A stretch of DNA of 64,000 nt, taken from assembly GCF_035609205.1 (NCBI RefSeq), contig NZ_CP141184.1, forward strand, positions 3,190,501-3,254,500, written 5' to 3'. The notes below the pieces were generated by a model. That model made no database searches and was not told the DNA's origin. It worked only from the letters and a program-made list of their open reading frames with translations. Both the position numbers and the translations under genes were made by a program. Source of the DNA: Hymenobacter sp. GOD-10R (GTDB lineage Bacteria > Bacteroidota > Bacteroidia > Cytophagales > Hymenobacteraceae). Every line of letters starts with the position of its first letter. Positions within the stretch are counted from its first letter, which is position 1. Below are positions 9,490-17,833 of the stretch, piece after piece.

Positions 9490-10338
9490 TCACGATAAGC
9501 GGCGACGTCGCCACGTGCGCCAGAGAACAAGCCCCACGCCGAGCAGTACCCAGATCGGCCATAGGTAGAGGATGCCCACCACCAAGCTAGCCGTCAGCTC
9601 CCAGCCGCCGTACACCGCCTCCAGCAGGCGACTGCCAAACGAAATGACGGGGGCATCGGGCGCGGACAACACCAAGGGCTGGTAGAGCTTGAGCGTGATA
9701 GTGGAGAAGGCTACTTCGTCGTTGAGTACCTTGAGCCGGCTTTCGACCGCCTCAATCTCCTCGCGCACTGCCCCGACTTTCGCTTCCACTTCTAGCACGT
9801 CGCTTACCTTGTGCGCTTGTTGGAGCAGCGCTAGGTAGCGCTGCTCCAACAAGCGCTTATTGCGCAAACGAGCCGTAACGTCGGCGTGCTCGGCGGTGAC
9901 GTCTTCCGACGTCAAGCTTTTACGCTCAACCGTACCTAGGGTGCTCAAACGAGACAACAGCGCCATAACTTGGGCCGGCCGCACCCGAATGGTTGTTTCC
10001 TGCCGCCATTCGTCGTCGGTGCGGGTTTGAGTGGCGGTTTGGGTCCAGCCCCGATTGGCTTGCACGAGGCTATCGACGCGGCTAATGGCGCGGGGAAGGT
10101 CTTTTACTTTCAGGTCAAGCTCCGCGTTGTAGACGAGCTGCCGGTTGAGGCCCGCGTCCGGCAAAGCATTAGGAGTGGTTTCCTCCGGTGGCGGTGGTGC
10201 TGAGGGAGGGGGCAGCGGCCCTGCCACTTCCACAGGCGGGCCGACTGTGCTTGGCGAAACAGCTTGCTCCGGCTGGCTGCCGCACCCAACCAAAAAAATC
10301 AATGCGGGTAATAGCCAAGGTAGTTTAGGCATAACCAT
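9490..10338 (-). CDS. DUF4349 lipoprotein with C-terminal membrane helix
   Basis: A 282-residue protein. Its N-terminus is a lipoprotein signal with lipobox L-V-G-C (Cys at about 19), followed by a Pro/Ser/Glu-rich linker (25-60). The DUF4349 region (about 65-230) opens with R-Q-L-V-Y-N-A-E-L-D-L-K-V, contains a long amphipathic coiled coil with V-E-A-K-V-x-x-V-R-E-E-I-E, and ends with a F-S-T-I-T-L-x-L-Y strand. A C-terminal hydrophobic helix (about 245-272) is followed by Arg residues. Family members are envelope proteins of unknown function. The ORF extends to a TTG at 10347, but ATG 10338 or 10332 places the signal better. Confidence 0.82.
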   Translation of the reverse strand: MVMPKLPWLLPALIFLVGCGSQPEQAVSPSTVGPPVEVAGPLPPPSAPPPPEETTPNALPDAGLNRQLVYNAELDLKVKDLPRAISRVDSLVQANRGWTQTATQTRTDDEWRQETTIRVRPAQVMALLSRLSTLGTVERKSLTSEDVTAEHADVTARLRNKRLLEQRYLALLQQAHKVSDVLEVEAKVGAVREEIEAVESRLKVLNDEVAFSTITLKLYQPLVLSAPDAPVISFGSRLLEAVYGGWELTASLVVGILYLWPIWVLLGVGLVLWRTWRRRRLS

Positions 10339-10557
10339 GATGCGCAACGGCTGAACGGGTGCAAGACTAGACCAGGGCTCTGACTCTAAGTAGGAACCTA
10401 GCTTTTATACAAAAAGCAACCGGCAGGTAACCCGCCTTACACCATCCTGCCAACGCGTGCGGCGCCGTTTGCCAACAGCTACTTAGATTGCGCAGTGCAT
10501 ACCTCGCTTATGCTCATCAGGAGGCTATTACTTTCAGAATTATTATTCATTGCTTCA

Positions 10558-10905
10558 ATGGAAACTGCCGCCCTCCAACATCTTTTTCACCCGGAACCTG
10601 GTCAGTGGGGCTTGCGCGGCGACCCGCATCTGTGGCGGGAGCTTCGGCAGGTGTTCGAGGTGCTACAGTTGCCAGACAGCCCGGCTGCGATAGAGGCTTT
10701 GCTGCACCACCTTTACCTGAACCTGGTGGGCGAAGTAGCAGTTGCGGGTCGGCAGCCGTTTGTCGCGCGGTATGCGAGTGGGGGCATGAGCAGCGGGCAC
10801 GTTGCCGCTGCTTTCTGGCTAGAAAAAGGCTTCCCGCTCTTGCAAAGCCGTTTACAAGAGCTGCTACGCGCGCAGTTAGCCGCAGCCGCTAGCCCCGAAA
10901 CCTAG
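10558..10905 (+). CDS. Conserved hypothetical protein with a GGMSSG motif
   Basis: A 115-residue soluble protein starting at ATG 10558 (an earlier in-frame GTG/ATG would add a poorly conserved leader). Conserved-looking blocks are F-H-P-E-P-x-Q-W-G-L-R-G-D-P-x-L-W-R-E-L near the start and R-Y-A-S-G-G-M-S-S-G-H-V with F-W and P-L-L near the end. I have the impression that similar small proteins occur in several phyla, but no function is known to me. It is divergent from the DUF4349 lipoprotein gene and convergent with the HEAT-like gene that follows. Confidence 0.65.
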   Translation: METAALQHLFHPEPGQWGLRGDPHLWRELRQVFEVLQLPDSPAAIEALLHHLYLNLVGEVAVAGRQPFVARYASGGMSSGHVAAAFWLEKGFPLLQSRLQELLRAQLAAAASPET

Positions 10906-10919
10906 CACCAGGATTCTGC

Positions 10920-11609
10920 CTACCTAGCCTTTCCAACGGACAGCGGGAAAAGCTGAAGCGTAGCGGTCGGCACTTGGTCTAGAAAGAGTTGCTGGGCCTG
11001 ACGATAAGCCCGTGGGGCCCGTTTCCGGCAAATCAGCCCAAACAACGTATCGGCTCGAAGTGCCACTGCTGAAGCAGTAGGCGCCGGAGCAGGTAGGTGG
11101 TAGAGGTGGCGCAGGGCATTCAGGGCATGGTAGCGAATCAGATAATCGGGGTGGGTGAACAAGCGCAGCACAGCCCTGGCAACGGAGGCGCCCACTTGCG
11201 GCAGCGTGAAAGACTCGTGCAGTCCTACCAGCACGTTTATCAGCTGCGTGGTATTGGTTGCGGTAGTCAGTACTTCGGCTAGGAGCGTGCAGTTGAGGCC
11301 AGCCGGGTTGATTTGGGCAATGGCGGTGAGGGCGTAGTGGGCTTCAAACCCTTGGCGCATAAGGTAGTGCAACAGGGGCAAGGCCTCTTCGCTTCGCAGG
11401 TGGCCTAGGCCCAGTAACGCACGTGCGTCGGCGTTGCGGTTGCGCAGGGCAGTTAGCAGCTCCGTTTCGGCTTGGGTGCGCTCGGCGGGCGAGAGAACAT
11501 CCAGACAGGCCGTATTAGCCTCGTAGCCATCGTGCCAAGCTAGGTAGTGGTCAATGGGTCCAAAATAGGCTCGGCGAAACACCGCCAGCGGTGCGTCTGG
11601 GTTCGGCAT
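10920..11609 (-). CDS. Alpha-helical HEAT-repeat-like hypothetical protein
   Basis: A 229-residue cytoplasmic protein with no signal or membrane segment. Repeated helical pairs such as A-R-A-L-L-G-L-G-H-L-R-S-E-E-A-L-P-L-L-H and a later R-Y-H-A-L-N-A-L-R-H-L suggest a HEAT/ARM-type solenoid, usually a protein-protein scaffold. ATG 11609 is preferred over the in-frame TTG at 11624. No family name could be assigned. It lies 15 bases downstream of, and convergent with, the preceding gene. Confidence 0.65.
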   Translation of the reverse strand: MPNPDAPLAVFRRAYFGPIDHYLAWHDGYEANTACLDVLSPAERTQAETELLTALRNRNADARALLGLGHLRSEEALPLLHYLMRQGFEAHYALTAIAQINPAGLNCTLLAEVLTTATNTTQLINVLVGLHESFTLPQVGASVARAVLRLFTHPDYLIRYHALNALRHLYHLPAPAPTASAVALRADTLFGLICRKRAPRAYRQAQQLFLDQVPTATLQLFPLSVGKAR

Positions 11610-11869
11610 GGGGCTAGGTGACAAGCGAGTATATGCTTAGGGCAAGTTGCGGAAGCTAGCGCAAGTTAGAGTTTGTACTCTACTTACTTTAGAGCCAGCA
11701 GAAGGCACACGTCGAGGCAAGCGAATAGCTAGGGTTGCGGTCAGCAGTGAGGTAGTTGGGCTTCGCTTAATCAGAGCGTCCGCAGTTTTGCAATCGGCCA
11801 CCAGCAAACTACGTACATAGCTGAGCTGGAAATCTTTCAGCCTAATCATCACCGACACCTAGCCTCGCC

Positions 11870-12871
11870 ATGCCGTTCAGCTTCTTTCGCAGCCAACTAG
11901 CCGAAGTGATTCAATGGGACGCGCCGCAGCTGCACCAACTGCTGTGGCAGTTTCCATCTGCGCACGACGAAGTAAAAAATGCCAGCAAACTGCTTGTTGG
12001 GCCGGGGCAGGGGGCGCTGCTGGTGTACGAAGGACGCGTGGCGGATGTGTTGAGCACGGAAGGCGTTTACTCCCTCGCAACGGATAATCACCCGTTTGTC
12101 ACCACGTTGCGCAAGCTGCGCACGGGAGGCGAGAGCGAGCATAAGCTGAAAATCTATTTCTATCGGCGCGCCGAAAACGTAAACCAGCCCTGGGGAACGC
12201 CCACCCCGGTGAAGTACCTCGACCCGGTGTACGGCTTTCCGGTGGAGCTAGGTGCCCACGGCAACCTGTCGTTCGCGGTAGCCAATGCCCGACAGTTTTT
12301 CACAGAAGTGGTGGGCTTGAGCGATTTATACACTGTGCCGCAGGCTAAGGCGCTGCTGCAAAGTCGCATAACGCAAGAGCTAGCCACGCAGCTTGCGGCC
12401 GCGCAGTTTTCTTATCAGCAGCTTGATGCCCAGCTCAGCGCGTTAGCGGCGCGCTTGCGCGAGCCATTGGCGGCCGAATGTAGCCGCTTGGGTTTACTGC
12501 TCACCGACTTCCGCCTGACCGGTACCGTGTTCGACGCGGCTACGCAGCAGCGCATAGGTCGCGTGGCTGATGCCACCACCGATGTGCAAGCTGCCAAAGT
12601 AGCGGGCATGACGTACGCCGAGCGCGAACAATTACAAGCGCTGCGCGATGCCGCCCGCACCAGCGGCGGAATAGCCGGAGCGGGCTTGCAGCTCGGAGTA
12701 GGGGTGGAGCTCGGCAAACACCTAGCTTCTCCGCTACCAGCCGCCTCTACCGCGCCGGCCCCGACCGACCCCGTGCAGCAATTGCAAAAGCTCAAACTAT
12801 TGCTCGACGAAGGAATCCTGACGCCGGAAGAGTTTGAGGCCAAGAAAAAGATCTGGCTTGACCAGCTGTAA
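11870..12871 (+). CDS. SPFH-domain protein with C-terminal SHOCT motif (YdjI/virion-core-like)
   Basis: A 333-residue protein. Residues 1-220 look like the SPFH variant found in YdjI-like bacterial proteins: E-V-I-Q-W-D near the start, L-L-V-G-P-G-Q-G-A-L-L-V-Y-E-G-R-V, a P-V-x-Y-L-D-P-V-Y-G-F-P-V-E-L-G-A-H-G segment, then a coiled-coil helix ending in A-D-A-T-T-D-V-Q-A-A-K-V-A-G-M-T-Y. A Gly/Ala-rich stretch follows (about 265-300). The last 32 residues are a SHOCT motif (L-L-D-E-G-I-L-T-P-E-E-F-E-A-K-K). These proteins form membrane-associated oligomers, some linked with phage-shock or toxin-immunity loci. The gene ends 5 bases from the convergent gene at 12876. Confidence 0.85.
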   Translation: MPFSFFRSQLAEVIQWDAPQLHQLLWQFPSAHDEVKNASKLLVGPGQGALLVYEGRVADVLSTEGVYSLATDNHPFVTTLRKLRTGGESEHKLKIYFYRRAENVNQPWGTPTPVKYLDPVYGFPVELGAHGNLSFAVANARQFFTEVVGLSDLYTVPQAKALLQSRITQELATQLAAAQFSYQQLDAQLSALAARLREPLAAECSRLGLLLTDFRLTGTVFDAATQQRIGRVADATTDVQAAKVAGMTYAEREQLQALRDAARTSGGIAGAGLQLGVGVELGKHLASPLPAASTAPAPTDPVQQLQKLKLLLDEGILTPEEFEAKKKIWLDQL

Positions 12872-12875
12872 GCGG

Positions 12876-13349
12876 TTAGTCGCTGCCGGGCTGTAGGGTC
12901 TGGATGGTATGGCGAATGATGGGGTCCATGGCAGCTTTGCGGCCGGTAGGATACTGCCACACGAACGTGGTGAGCGTGCCGGCTTTCAACACGGTTTTCT
13001 CGTAAAAAACACGGCCCTTCAACGTGCCCGACAGCGCGAAGCCAGTGCTGGTTTTCTGGTCGAGGGTGATGGTGGCGTGCTTTTGCTGCCAGCCTTCGCG
13101 CGCCATTCGCCGGTAGGCAGGCAAGCCGCCGTCCAAGGCGTCGTAGGCCGCGTAGGCGCTCAGCTCGGTTTGCCCATCAGCCGAAACGAAGCGACGACCA
13201 TCGCCGTTGTCGGCCTCGGGTTGGGGCCGCAGGTCGGCGGGGTAGTCGAGGCGAAAGTTAAAGCGGGCGTTGTGGTAGGTTTTGTAGGTGGGTGGCGCGG
13301 CTAGGCTAGCCAGTAGCAGTAGGGCAGCAGGAAGCGAGAAGTTGGCCAT
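12876..13349 (-). CDS. Secreted hypothetical protein (PsbP-like fold possible)
   Basis: A 157-residue protein with a short Sec signal (residues 1-18, ending S-L-A-A-P). The mature part begins Y-K-T-Y-H-N-A-R-F-N-F-R-L-D-Y-P, a pattern (short beta strand, Y-P, then D/E residues) seen in many exported proteins with a PsbP/Mog1-like fold. No catalytic motif is visible. The ATG at 13349 is clear. It is convergent with the SPFH gene and divergent from the WG-repeat lipoprotein gene. Its function is unknown. Confidence 0.7.
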   Translation of the reverse strand: MANFSLPAALLLLASLAAPPTYKTYHNARFNFRLDYPADLRPQPEADNGDGRRFVSADGQTELSAYAAYDALDGGLPAYRRMAREGWQQKHATITLDQKTSTGFALSGTLKGRVFYEKTVLKAGTLTTFVWQYPTGRKAAMDPIIRHTIQTLQPGSD

Positions 13350-13515
13350 CGAATAAGGGGAGCGGTAAAAGCAGAGCCAGCAAGAAGTCGCAAATACCGT
13401 TCAAACGCAACCGTATACCTTGCGTTATTGCTGCCAACTTCCGCCTGTACAGGTGTGCCAGCCTAGCTACCAACCTTACGAGGCGTAAGTGCGAATACCC
13501 GTGAAAGCTCATCCT

Positions 13516-14070
13516 ATGCTGCGCCGCCGTTACCTGCTATTGTTGCTCAGCGCTTTGCTGTTGAGCGCCTGCTATCCTGACGCTGTAAAGAATCCTGTTG
13601 CTGATACTCCGTTGCGCCTCGTCGTGCGGCAGTCGGATGATGCTTATGCCTACGTGTCAGCGGCGGGCGACACAGTTATTCCCTTCGGCCGCTACCCAAT
13701 GTGCGCCACCGACCGATTTGACAAGCTAGCGTTGGTGCTCAAGCCCGGCCTGGGCTGGGTGGGCATCGACCGGCAGGAGCGGGTGCTGTTTCGGGCTTAC
13801 CTCTTCGACAACGGACCCGACTACCCCGCCGAGGGCGTGATGCGCATCGTGAATGCAGCGGGCCTGATTGGGTACGCCGACACTGCCACCGGGCGCGTGG
13901 TGTTGCCGCCACGCTACGAGGCCGCGTATCCGTTTGCCAACGGCCGGGCGCAGGTAGGCAACCGCTGCCAGGTGTTACGCGACGGGGAGCATTCCGTATG
14001 GAGTTGCGGCCAGTGGCAGTACATCGACCACCAGGGCCGGGTGCTGCCCGATTCGCCCGCACCCTACTGA
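13516..14070 (+). CDS. WG-repeat lipoprotein
   Basis: A 184-residue protein starting at ATG 13516 (M-L-R-R-R-Y then a Leu-rich helix). Lipobox L-L-S-A-C gives a lipidated Cys near residue 19. The mature part contains WG (KWG)-type repeats: G-L-G-W-V-G-I-D-R-Q, G-L-I-G-Y-A-D-T-A-T-G-R-V-V-L-P-P-R-Y-E-A-A-Y-P-F-A-N-G-R-A-Q-V and W-Q-Y-I-D-H-Q-G-R-V-L. These are common surface or periplasmic lipoproteins of unknown role in Bacteroidota. A secreted protein gene follows 24 bases later on the same strand, so the two probably form an operon. Confidence 0.8.
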   Translation: MLRRRYLLLLLSALLLSACYPDAVKNPVADTPLRLVVRQSDDAYAYVSAAGDTVIPFGRYPMCATDRFDKLALVLKPGLGWVGIDRQERVLFRAYLFDNGPDYPAEGVMRIVNAAGLIGYADTATGRVVLPPRYEAAYPFANGRAQVGNRCQVLRDGEHSVWSCGQWQYIDHQGRVLPDSPAPY

Positions 14071-14094
14071 CCTAGCTTATCAACTAAGTTGCTA

Positions 14095-14721
14095 ATGAAT
14101 AACTATTTACTGACGAGTAGCTTTTTGTTTGCCGCGCTATCGGCCCATGCGCAACTGCGTGTTAGCCCATTGACCCCGGCCGCCGTGCCGGCTACGCTCA
14201 AGCACGCCGGCCGGGTAGTGCAAGCCGTGCGCTACACCGACCGCACCGGCACCTACATCGTGCTAGCCACCCAAACCGGCCCCAAAAGCGCCGCCAGTAC
14301 GGAAATGGACGACGCCCAGCGCGCCGACCTTTACGCCTACCAATACCCGGCGACGGGCAGCACGCCCACCTGGCAAATGCACGACTTCGTGACCGACTGC
14401 CCAGTGGATCTAGAAGCTAGGTTTCGCCCCAAAGGCCTCACTGTAACCGACCTCGACCAAAACGGCACGGCCGAAGTGTGGCTGGTGTATCGCACCGTAT
14501 GTCGCGGCGACGTGAGCCCGAGCACCCAGAAGATTATCATGTACGAAGGCCCGCGCAAGTATGCGGTGCGTGGTACCAGCCGCATCGTAATTAAGAGTCA
14601 GGCCTACGGTGAAGGTGGCAGCTACACCTTTGATGCCGCGCTAAAAGCTTCGCCCGCCGTCTTCCGCCAACACGCCGCCCAACTCTGGAAGCAGCATTTA
14701 GTAGAGGATATTTCCGAATAA
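14095..14721 (+). CDS. Secreted conserved protein (M949_RS01915-like)
   Basis: A 208-residue protein. ATG 14095 gives a clean signal peptide (ends A-H-A-Q); TTG 14089 is possible but less natural. The mature region carries the block D-L-D-Q-N-G-T-A-E-V-W-L-V-Y, then C-R-G-D-V-S-P-S-T-x-K-I-I-M-Y-E-G and K-Y-A-V-R-G. This resembles a family labelled M949_RS01915-type in Bacteroidota, recalled from memory. The D-x-D-x-N-G element looks like a calcium-binding loop. It is probably co-transcribed with the WG-repeat lipoprotein just upstream and is convergent with the lipoprotein gene at 14743. The molecular role is unknown. Confidence 0.7.
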   Translation: MNNYLLTSSFLFAALSAHAQLRVSPLTPAAVPATLKHAGRVVQAVRYTDRTGTYIVLATQTGPKSAASTEMDDAQRADLYAYQYPATGSTPTWQMHDFVTDCPVDLEARFRPKGLTVTDLDQNGTAEVWLVYRTVCRGDVSPSTQKIIMYEGPRKYAVRGTSRIVIKSQAYGEGGSYTFDAALKASPAVFRQHAAQLWKQHLVEDISE

Positions 14722-14742
14722 AGATTGTAGACTACTGCTTCC

Positions 14743-15468
14743 TCAGTCTAGGTTTGGGGAGTGGCGTAGCACCCGGAAGCTGAAGCGGATGGTGGCCTGA
14801 TGGGTGGAATCAACCACATCGGCGACGCAGGGCAGGCGCTTCTTTTTCTCGCCCTGGTGAAAGTAGGTATACAGGGTATCGGCGCGGGGTACGTTGGGCC
14901 GCAACGGGTAAGCACGCACGTACACCACCGAATCGTTGACGGGGGCAATGGCTACCGTGTGGAAAGGATAATCCATGGAGTAGCTGTTGCGGTCGTACAC
15001 CGCATTGTTGGTTTTCCAGCGGCGGTACTCCGTCAACATCAGTCGGTTGACGACGGGGAGGGCCATCTTCTGGGGCTCGTCGTTGGCGTAGTTCGTTACC
15101 TCTGGCTGCGTGTCGTGGTGGTAGCCGTAGTACCAATGATACCCTGTGCGATTGAGATACGAGTCGTGGAAAGTGTTCTGGAAGGTGAGCGTATCCAAGC
15201 CGTTCTGTTGCATGGCTGAAGCTGGCACGAACTGGGCCCGCACCAGCACTAGGCTGCGGTGCGCTTCGGTGTACTGAAACAAGCTGTCTTCGAGGTCCTC
15301 GTAAGGGGCCCAGTAGCTTTCGAGCGTGTCTTGCCGGTCGATGGGACGATAGTGAGCGGGCAGCGTTTCCAGTAGCGGTGCCGTAGAGATAGGCGGCTCC
15401 TTATAGGGCGTTTCACAGGCGGCCACGAGGGCTAGGCTAGCTACAGCCAGTAGGCGGTACCAATTCAT
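14743..15468 (-). CDS. Lipoprotein of unknown function
   Basis: A 241-residue protein with a lipoprotein signal (M-N-W-Y-R-L then A/V/L helix; lipobox V-A-A-C, Cys18). The mature part is rich in Tyr, His and Asp (for example Y-H-W-Y-Y-G-Y-H-H-D) and has no family motif that I recognise. Its ATG overlaps the TGA of a 45-residue lipoprotein ORF upstream (ATGA, 15465-15468), suggesting translational coupling. It is convergent with the secreted protein gene ending at 14721. Confidence 0.7.
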   Translation of the reverse strand: MNWYRLLAVASLALVAACETPYKEPPISTAPLLETLPAHYRPIDRQDTLESYWAPYEDLEDSLFQYTEAHRSLVLVRAQFVPASAMQQNGLDTLTFQNTFHDSYLNRTGYHWYYGYHHDTQPEVTNYANDEPQKMALPVVNRLMLTEYRRWKTNNAVYDRNSYSMDYPFHTVAIAPVNDSVVYVRAYPLRPNVPRADTLYTYFHQGEKKKRLPCVADVVDSTHQATIRFSFRVLRHSPNLD

Positions 15469-15602
15469 AGCATGGTGGTTAGGGTTAGCTCCACGTACTT
15501 GGGCCGGGACGGATCGAGTAGTCGGCCGTCGGCGTCGGGGCGACAGGCGGCGAGGCTGAGCAGGGCTGTCATACCCGTTAGCAGGAAATAGGAGCGATGC
15601 AT
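15465..15602 (-). CDS. Small (45-residue) lipoprotein ORF coupled to the next gene
   Basis: Reading the minus strand from ATG 15602 gives 45 codons ending in TGA at 15467-15465. The peptide has a lipoprotein signal (M-H-R-S-Y-F-L-L-T-G, hydrophobic stretch, S-L-A-A-C with Cys20) and a 25-residue polar tail. The stop overlaps the start of the 241-residue lipoprotein in an ATGA arrangement, which favours real translation. It could be a genuine micro-lipoprotein or the shortened remnant of a longer one. Confidence 0.5.
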   Translation of the reverse strand: MHRSYFLLTGMTALLSLAACRPDADGRLLDPSRPKYVELTLTTML

Positions 15603-15715
15603 CGTGGATCAGCTAACGAAAAACGGTCGGTGTGATGGGACGCTTGTAAGAGCAGAACGCTGACGCCACTCACATAGAGATAAAAGACAGCCCGAAGACG
15701 AGGCGTCAACCTAGG

Positions 15716-16327
15716 TTACTTTTCCTGGTAAATGTCAAACTTCAGGAACGGTACCCGGCCAAAGTTCTTGGCGGTGCGCATGGTGGTTTTGCCGTGCTTG
15801 GGGTCGGTGGCGTCGAAATGCTCGCTGCCGTCGCGATGCAGCAGCCAGGTGCGGGTGGCGGCGTCGTAGCGAAAGGTGATAAAGCGCGTCCAGCGCTGAG
15901 TGCTGCCGCCGTAGTGCTCCACAGTGAAGTAGCCATTCTTCACGGCCAGCCCCGAAAATGGGTCGCCCATCATGCCGCCGCAGTCCACGCAGTACACGGC
16001 ATTGTCGGAGCGGGCAGCTAGGGTGTAGGTGCCGCCCGCGCCACCCATAAACAGCAGCAGCGGGCGCTTAGTGGGGTGGTCGATAACGTCGGAGGTCTTT
16101 TGCTCATTGGGTCGGCGCAGCACTAGCGCCCAGTCGGGGGTGGCGTCGCGGTTTAGGTCGCCTTTCTCAGCGGCCAACACGGTGAAGCCTGCGGGCAAGG
16201 CGCGACGAACGGCGGCCGGCAACGCTGGCACTGCTTCCAGCGGCTGTTGGGCAAAAGCCGTTAAGGGCAGCAAGAGTACGACTAGCAAGTGTAACCTAGC
16301 TGACTGAAGTATAGAAAAGATCGTCAT
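15716..16327 (-). CDS. Secreted protein with conserved CGGMMGDPF motif, unknown function
   Basis: A 203-residue protein. ATG 16327, five bases after the upstream stop, gives a signal peptide ending A-F-A-Q; a second ATG at 16354 would overlap the upstream gene. The mature part includes G-D-L-N-R-D-A-x-P-D-W-A-L-V-L (a calcium-loop-like element), then V-Y-C-V-D-C-G-G-M-M-G-D-P-F and F-T-V-E-H-Y-G-G-S-x-Q-R-W. This arrangement recurs in exported proteins of unknown function in Bacteroidota and Proteobacteria, as far as I recall. It is likely co-transcribed with the SUKH-type gene just upstream. Confidence 0.7.
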   Translation of the reverse strand: MTIFSILQSARLHLLVVLLLPLTAFAQQPLEAVPALPAAVRRALPAGFTVLAAEKGDLNRDATPDWALVLRRPNEQKTSDVIDHPTKRPLLLFMGGAGGTYTLAARSDNAVYCVDCGGMMGDPFSGLAVKNGYFTVEHYGGSTQRWTRFITFRYDAATRTWLLHRDGSEHFDATDPKHGKTTMRTAKNFGRVPFLKFDIYQEK

Positions 16328-16331
16328 GTAG

Positions 16332-16859
16332 TTACTCCTCAAATACCGACTCATGTACCAGTCCGCGCACGAAAGCCTCGAAAGTAGGCGCTAGCGTAAC
16401 AATTTGGTAGTCATTTTCCTGGTCGACGTGCACCACTGCCGGCTCGCCGGTAGGGCCGCAGGCCCGGTAATCGAGCATCACTAAATCGTGGCCGGCCGAG
16501 GGGCAGTCGCACACCACCACGCCAATGGCCGGGTATTCCCACTCGTCAATCATGAACTGGCTACCTAGGTCGCCGCAGAGCGAGTAGCTTTTGGTGCGAC
16601 CGATGCCGCTGATACTGGTAATGGCAATGTGGTCGTCGGCCCAGCCGGTCGCTTCAGTGGTCGGAAAGCAGGTGTTGTGCGGGATGCCACCGTTGCGCTG
16701 CTTCATTAGGGCTATGTAAAACGCAGGTAGTTTATAGCCTAGCTCGTCTTCTACGGATCGAATTAGCTCGTCGGAAGGGGGCGCCTCGGTGTGGGCCTCG
16801 CGGGCGTAGTCGCTGTCTTCCCAAAAGGTAGCAGGGTCGAAATCAGGTAAATCGGGCAT
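16332..16859 (-). CDS. SMI1/KNR4 (SUKH) family protein
   Basis: A 175-residue protein. It fits the SUKH-1 pattern: an N-terminal W-x-D-S-x-Y-A segment, then L-I-R-S-V-E-D-E-L-G-Y-K-L-P-A-F-Y-I-A-L-M-K-x-x-N-G-G, an I-S-G-I-G stretch, E-W-E-Y-P-x-I-G-V-V-V-C-D-C-P-S-A-G-H-D-L-V-M-L-D-Y, and a C-terminal F-E-A-F-V-x-G-L segment. SUKH proteins are frequent immunity proteins of polymorphic toxin systems but also occur alone. No toxin gene is visible beside it. It probably heads a two-gene unit with the secreted protein at 15716. Confidence 0.85.
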   Translation of the reverse strand: MPDLPDFDPATFWEDSDYAREAHTEAPPSDELIRSVEDELGYKLPAFYIALMKQRNGGIPHNTCFPTTEATGWADDHIAITSISGIGRTKSYSLCGDLGSQFMIDEWEYPAIGVVVCDCPSAGHDLVMLDYRACGPTGEPAVVHVDQENDYQIVTLAPTFEAFVRGLVHESVFEE

Positions 16860-17002
16860 GGGGGAGGATGTAGGGAATCAGTGTAATACGGCCGAGGTGC
16901 CAGTTGAGTGAGAAGAACATTCTGTTATGCGCCCGAGGCATGAGCGCACCCTAGGTCTTCAGCTTAGCCCATTAAATTGCGGAATGAGAGTATTAGGGCA
17001 CC

Positions 17003-17785
17003 TCACAGCACAAAGTCAGCATCTACCATGCGTATCACGTATGGACCGCGCCGGGGGTAGTGCTTAGGAAACGTACCTAGGTGTTCGGGCTGGCCGCCGT
17101 GGGTGGTAAGTGCCTGTTGCACAGCCGTTGTTACCGCAGCGCTGTCGGTGTGGCGCAGGGAGCTGCCGCCCACGCCCTGCCGGCCATTGCCAAAAAACAC
17201 CATGAGATTGACGTGCTCGCCCAGCTGGCGGTCGAAGTAATACAGCACGTCGAGCTCAAACTGCTGGCTAAGCAAGTCTAGGTCTTGGAAAAAGGCAGAT
17301 TGATGCGCGAGTGGCAAGTGGCAGTCTAGGCGCAGCAAGGAGGTCTGCGCGTTGTGGTTGCCCGGCGACGAACTTACGGCTTGCAAGATGCCCCCGTAGC
17401 GGTACGGCGGCGTATCGGGGGGCTGGGTGAGGCGCAGCAGCGGCGTGTCGGTGGGCAGGGGCGTGGTTGTGGGCGTTACTTGCTCCTGGCGCAGCACGGC
17501 TTCCAACTCCCCAGCCACGTGAAAGACGTAATCGGATAGGCTGTAATCGTCCAACGTGAGGCGTAGTACTTGGTCGTGGGCTTGGGCAAATAGCCAAGCC
17601 TCAGGGTAGCGGGCAGCCACGGCGCGCACTTGTTCCAGCAAACGCGCAGGGGCCGCCGCATGCACCGTAACCGTTAGCGAGGCCGGGCCGTCGGCGTGGC
17701 CCCCCAAGCCCCGGCGAAAGGTGAAATAATCGAAGTGGTAAAGGCCTTCGGGAAAGCCGTAATACCAATACACGCCGAGCAGCAT
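17003..17785 (-). CDS. Hypothetical cytoplasmic protein
   Basis: A 260-residue protein with no signal, membrane helix or known motif. The N-terminus M-L-L-G-V-Y-W-Y-Y-G-F-P-E-G-L-Y and the later G-G-I-L-Q-A-V-S-S-S-P-G-N-H segment look like folded beta-rich structure. The C-terminus has V-N-L-M-V-F-F-G-N-G-R-Q-G-V-G-G-S-S-L-R-H-T-D-S. The codon pattern and length support a real gene. It lies between immunity-like genes (SUKH at 16332, YwqG at 18198), so a role in the same conflict-type neighbourhood is possible but unproven. Confidence 0.6.
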   Translation of the reverse strand: MLLGVYWYYGFPEGLYHFDYFTFRRGLGGHADGPASLTVTVHAAAPARLLEQVRAVAARYPEAWLFAQAHDQVLRLTLDDYSLSDYVFHVAGELEAVLRQEQVTPTTTPLPTDTPLLRLTQPPDTPPYRYGGILQAVSSSPGNHNAQTSLLRLDCHLPLAHQSAFFQDLDLLSQQFELDVLYYFDRQLGEHVNLMVFFGNGRQGVGGSSLRHTDSAAVTTAVQQALTTHGGQPEHLGTFPKHYPRRGPYVIRMVDADFVL

Positions 17786-17833
17786 AGGCTAGGTTTTAGT
17801 GAAAGTCGCAGTAAAATTCCCACTCCGCCGTGA

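Noticed and set aside
11637..11858. 73-codon minus frame between the HEAT-like and SPFH genes
   Set aside because: Ser/Thr/Leu-rich translation without motif; likely promoter region of the divergent genes.
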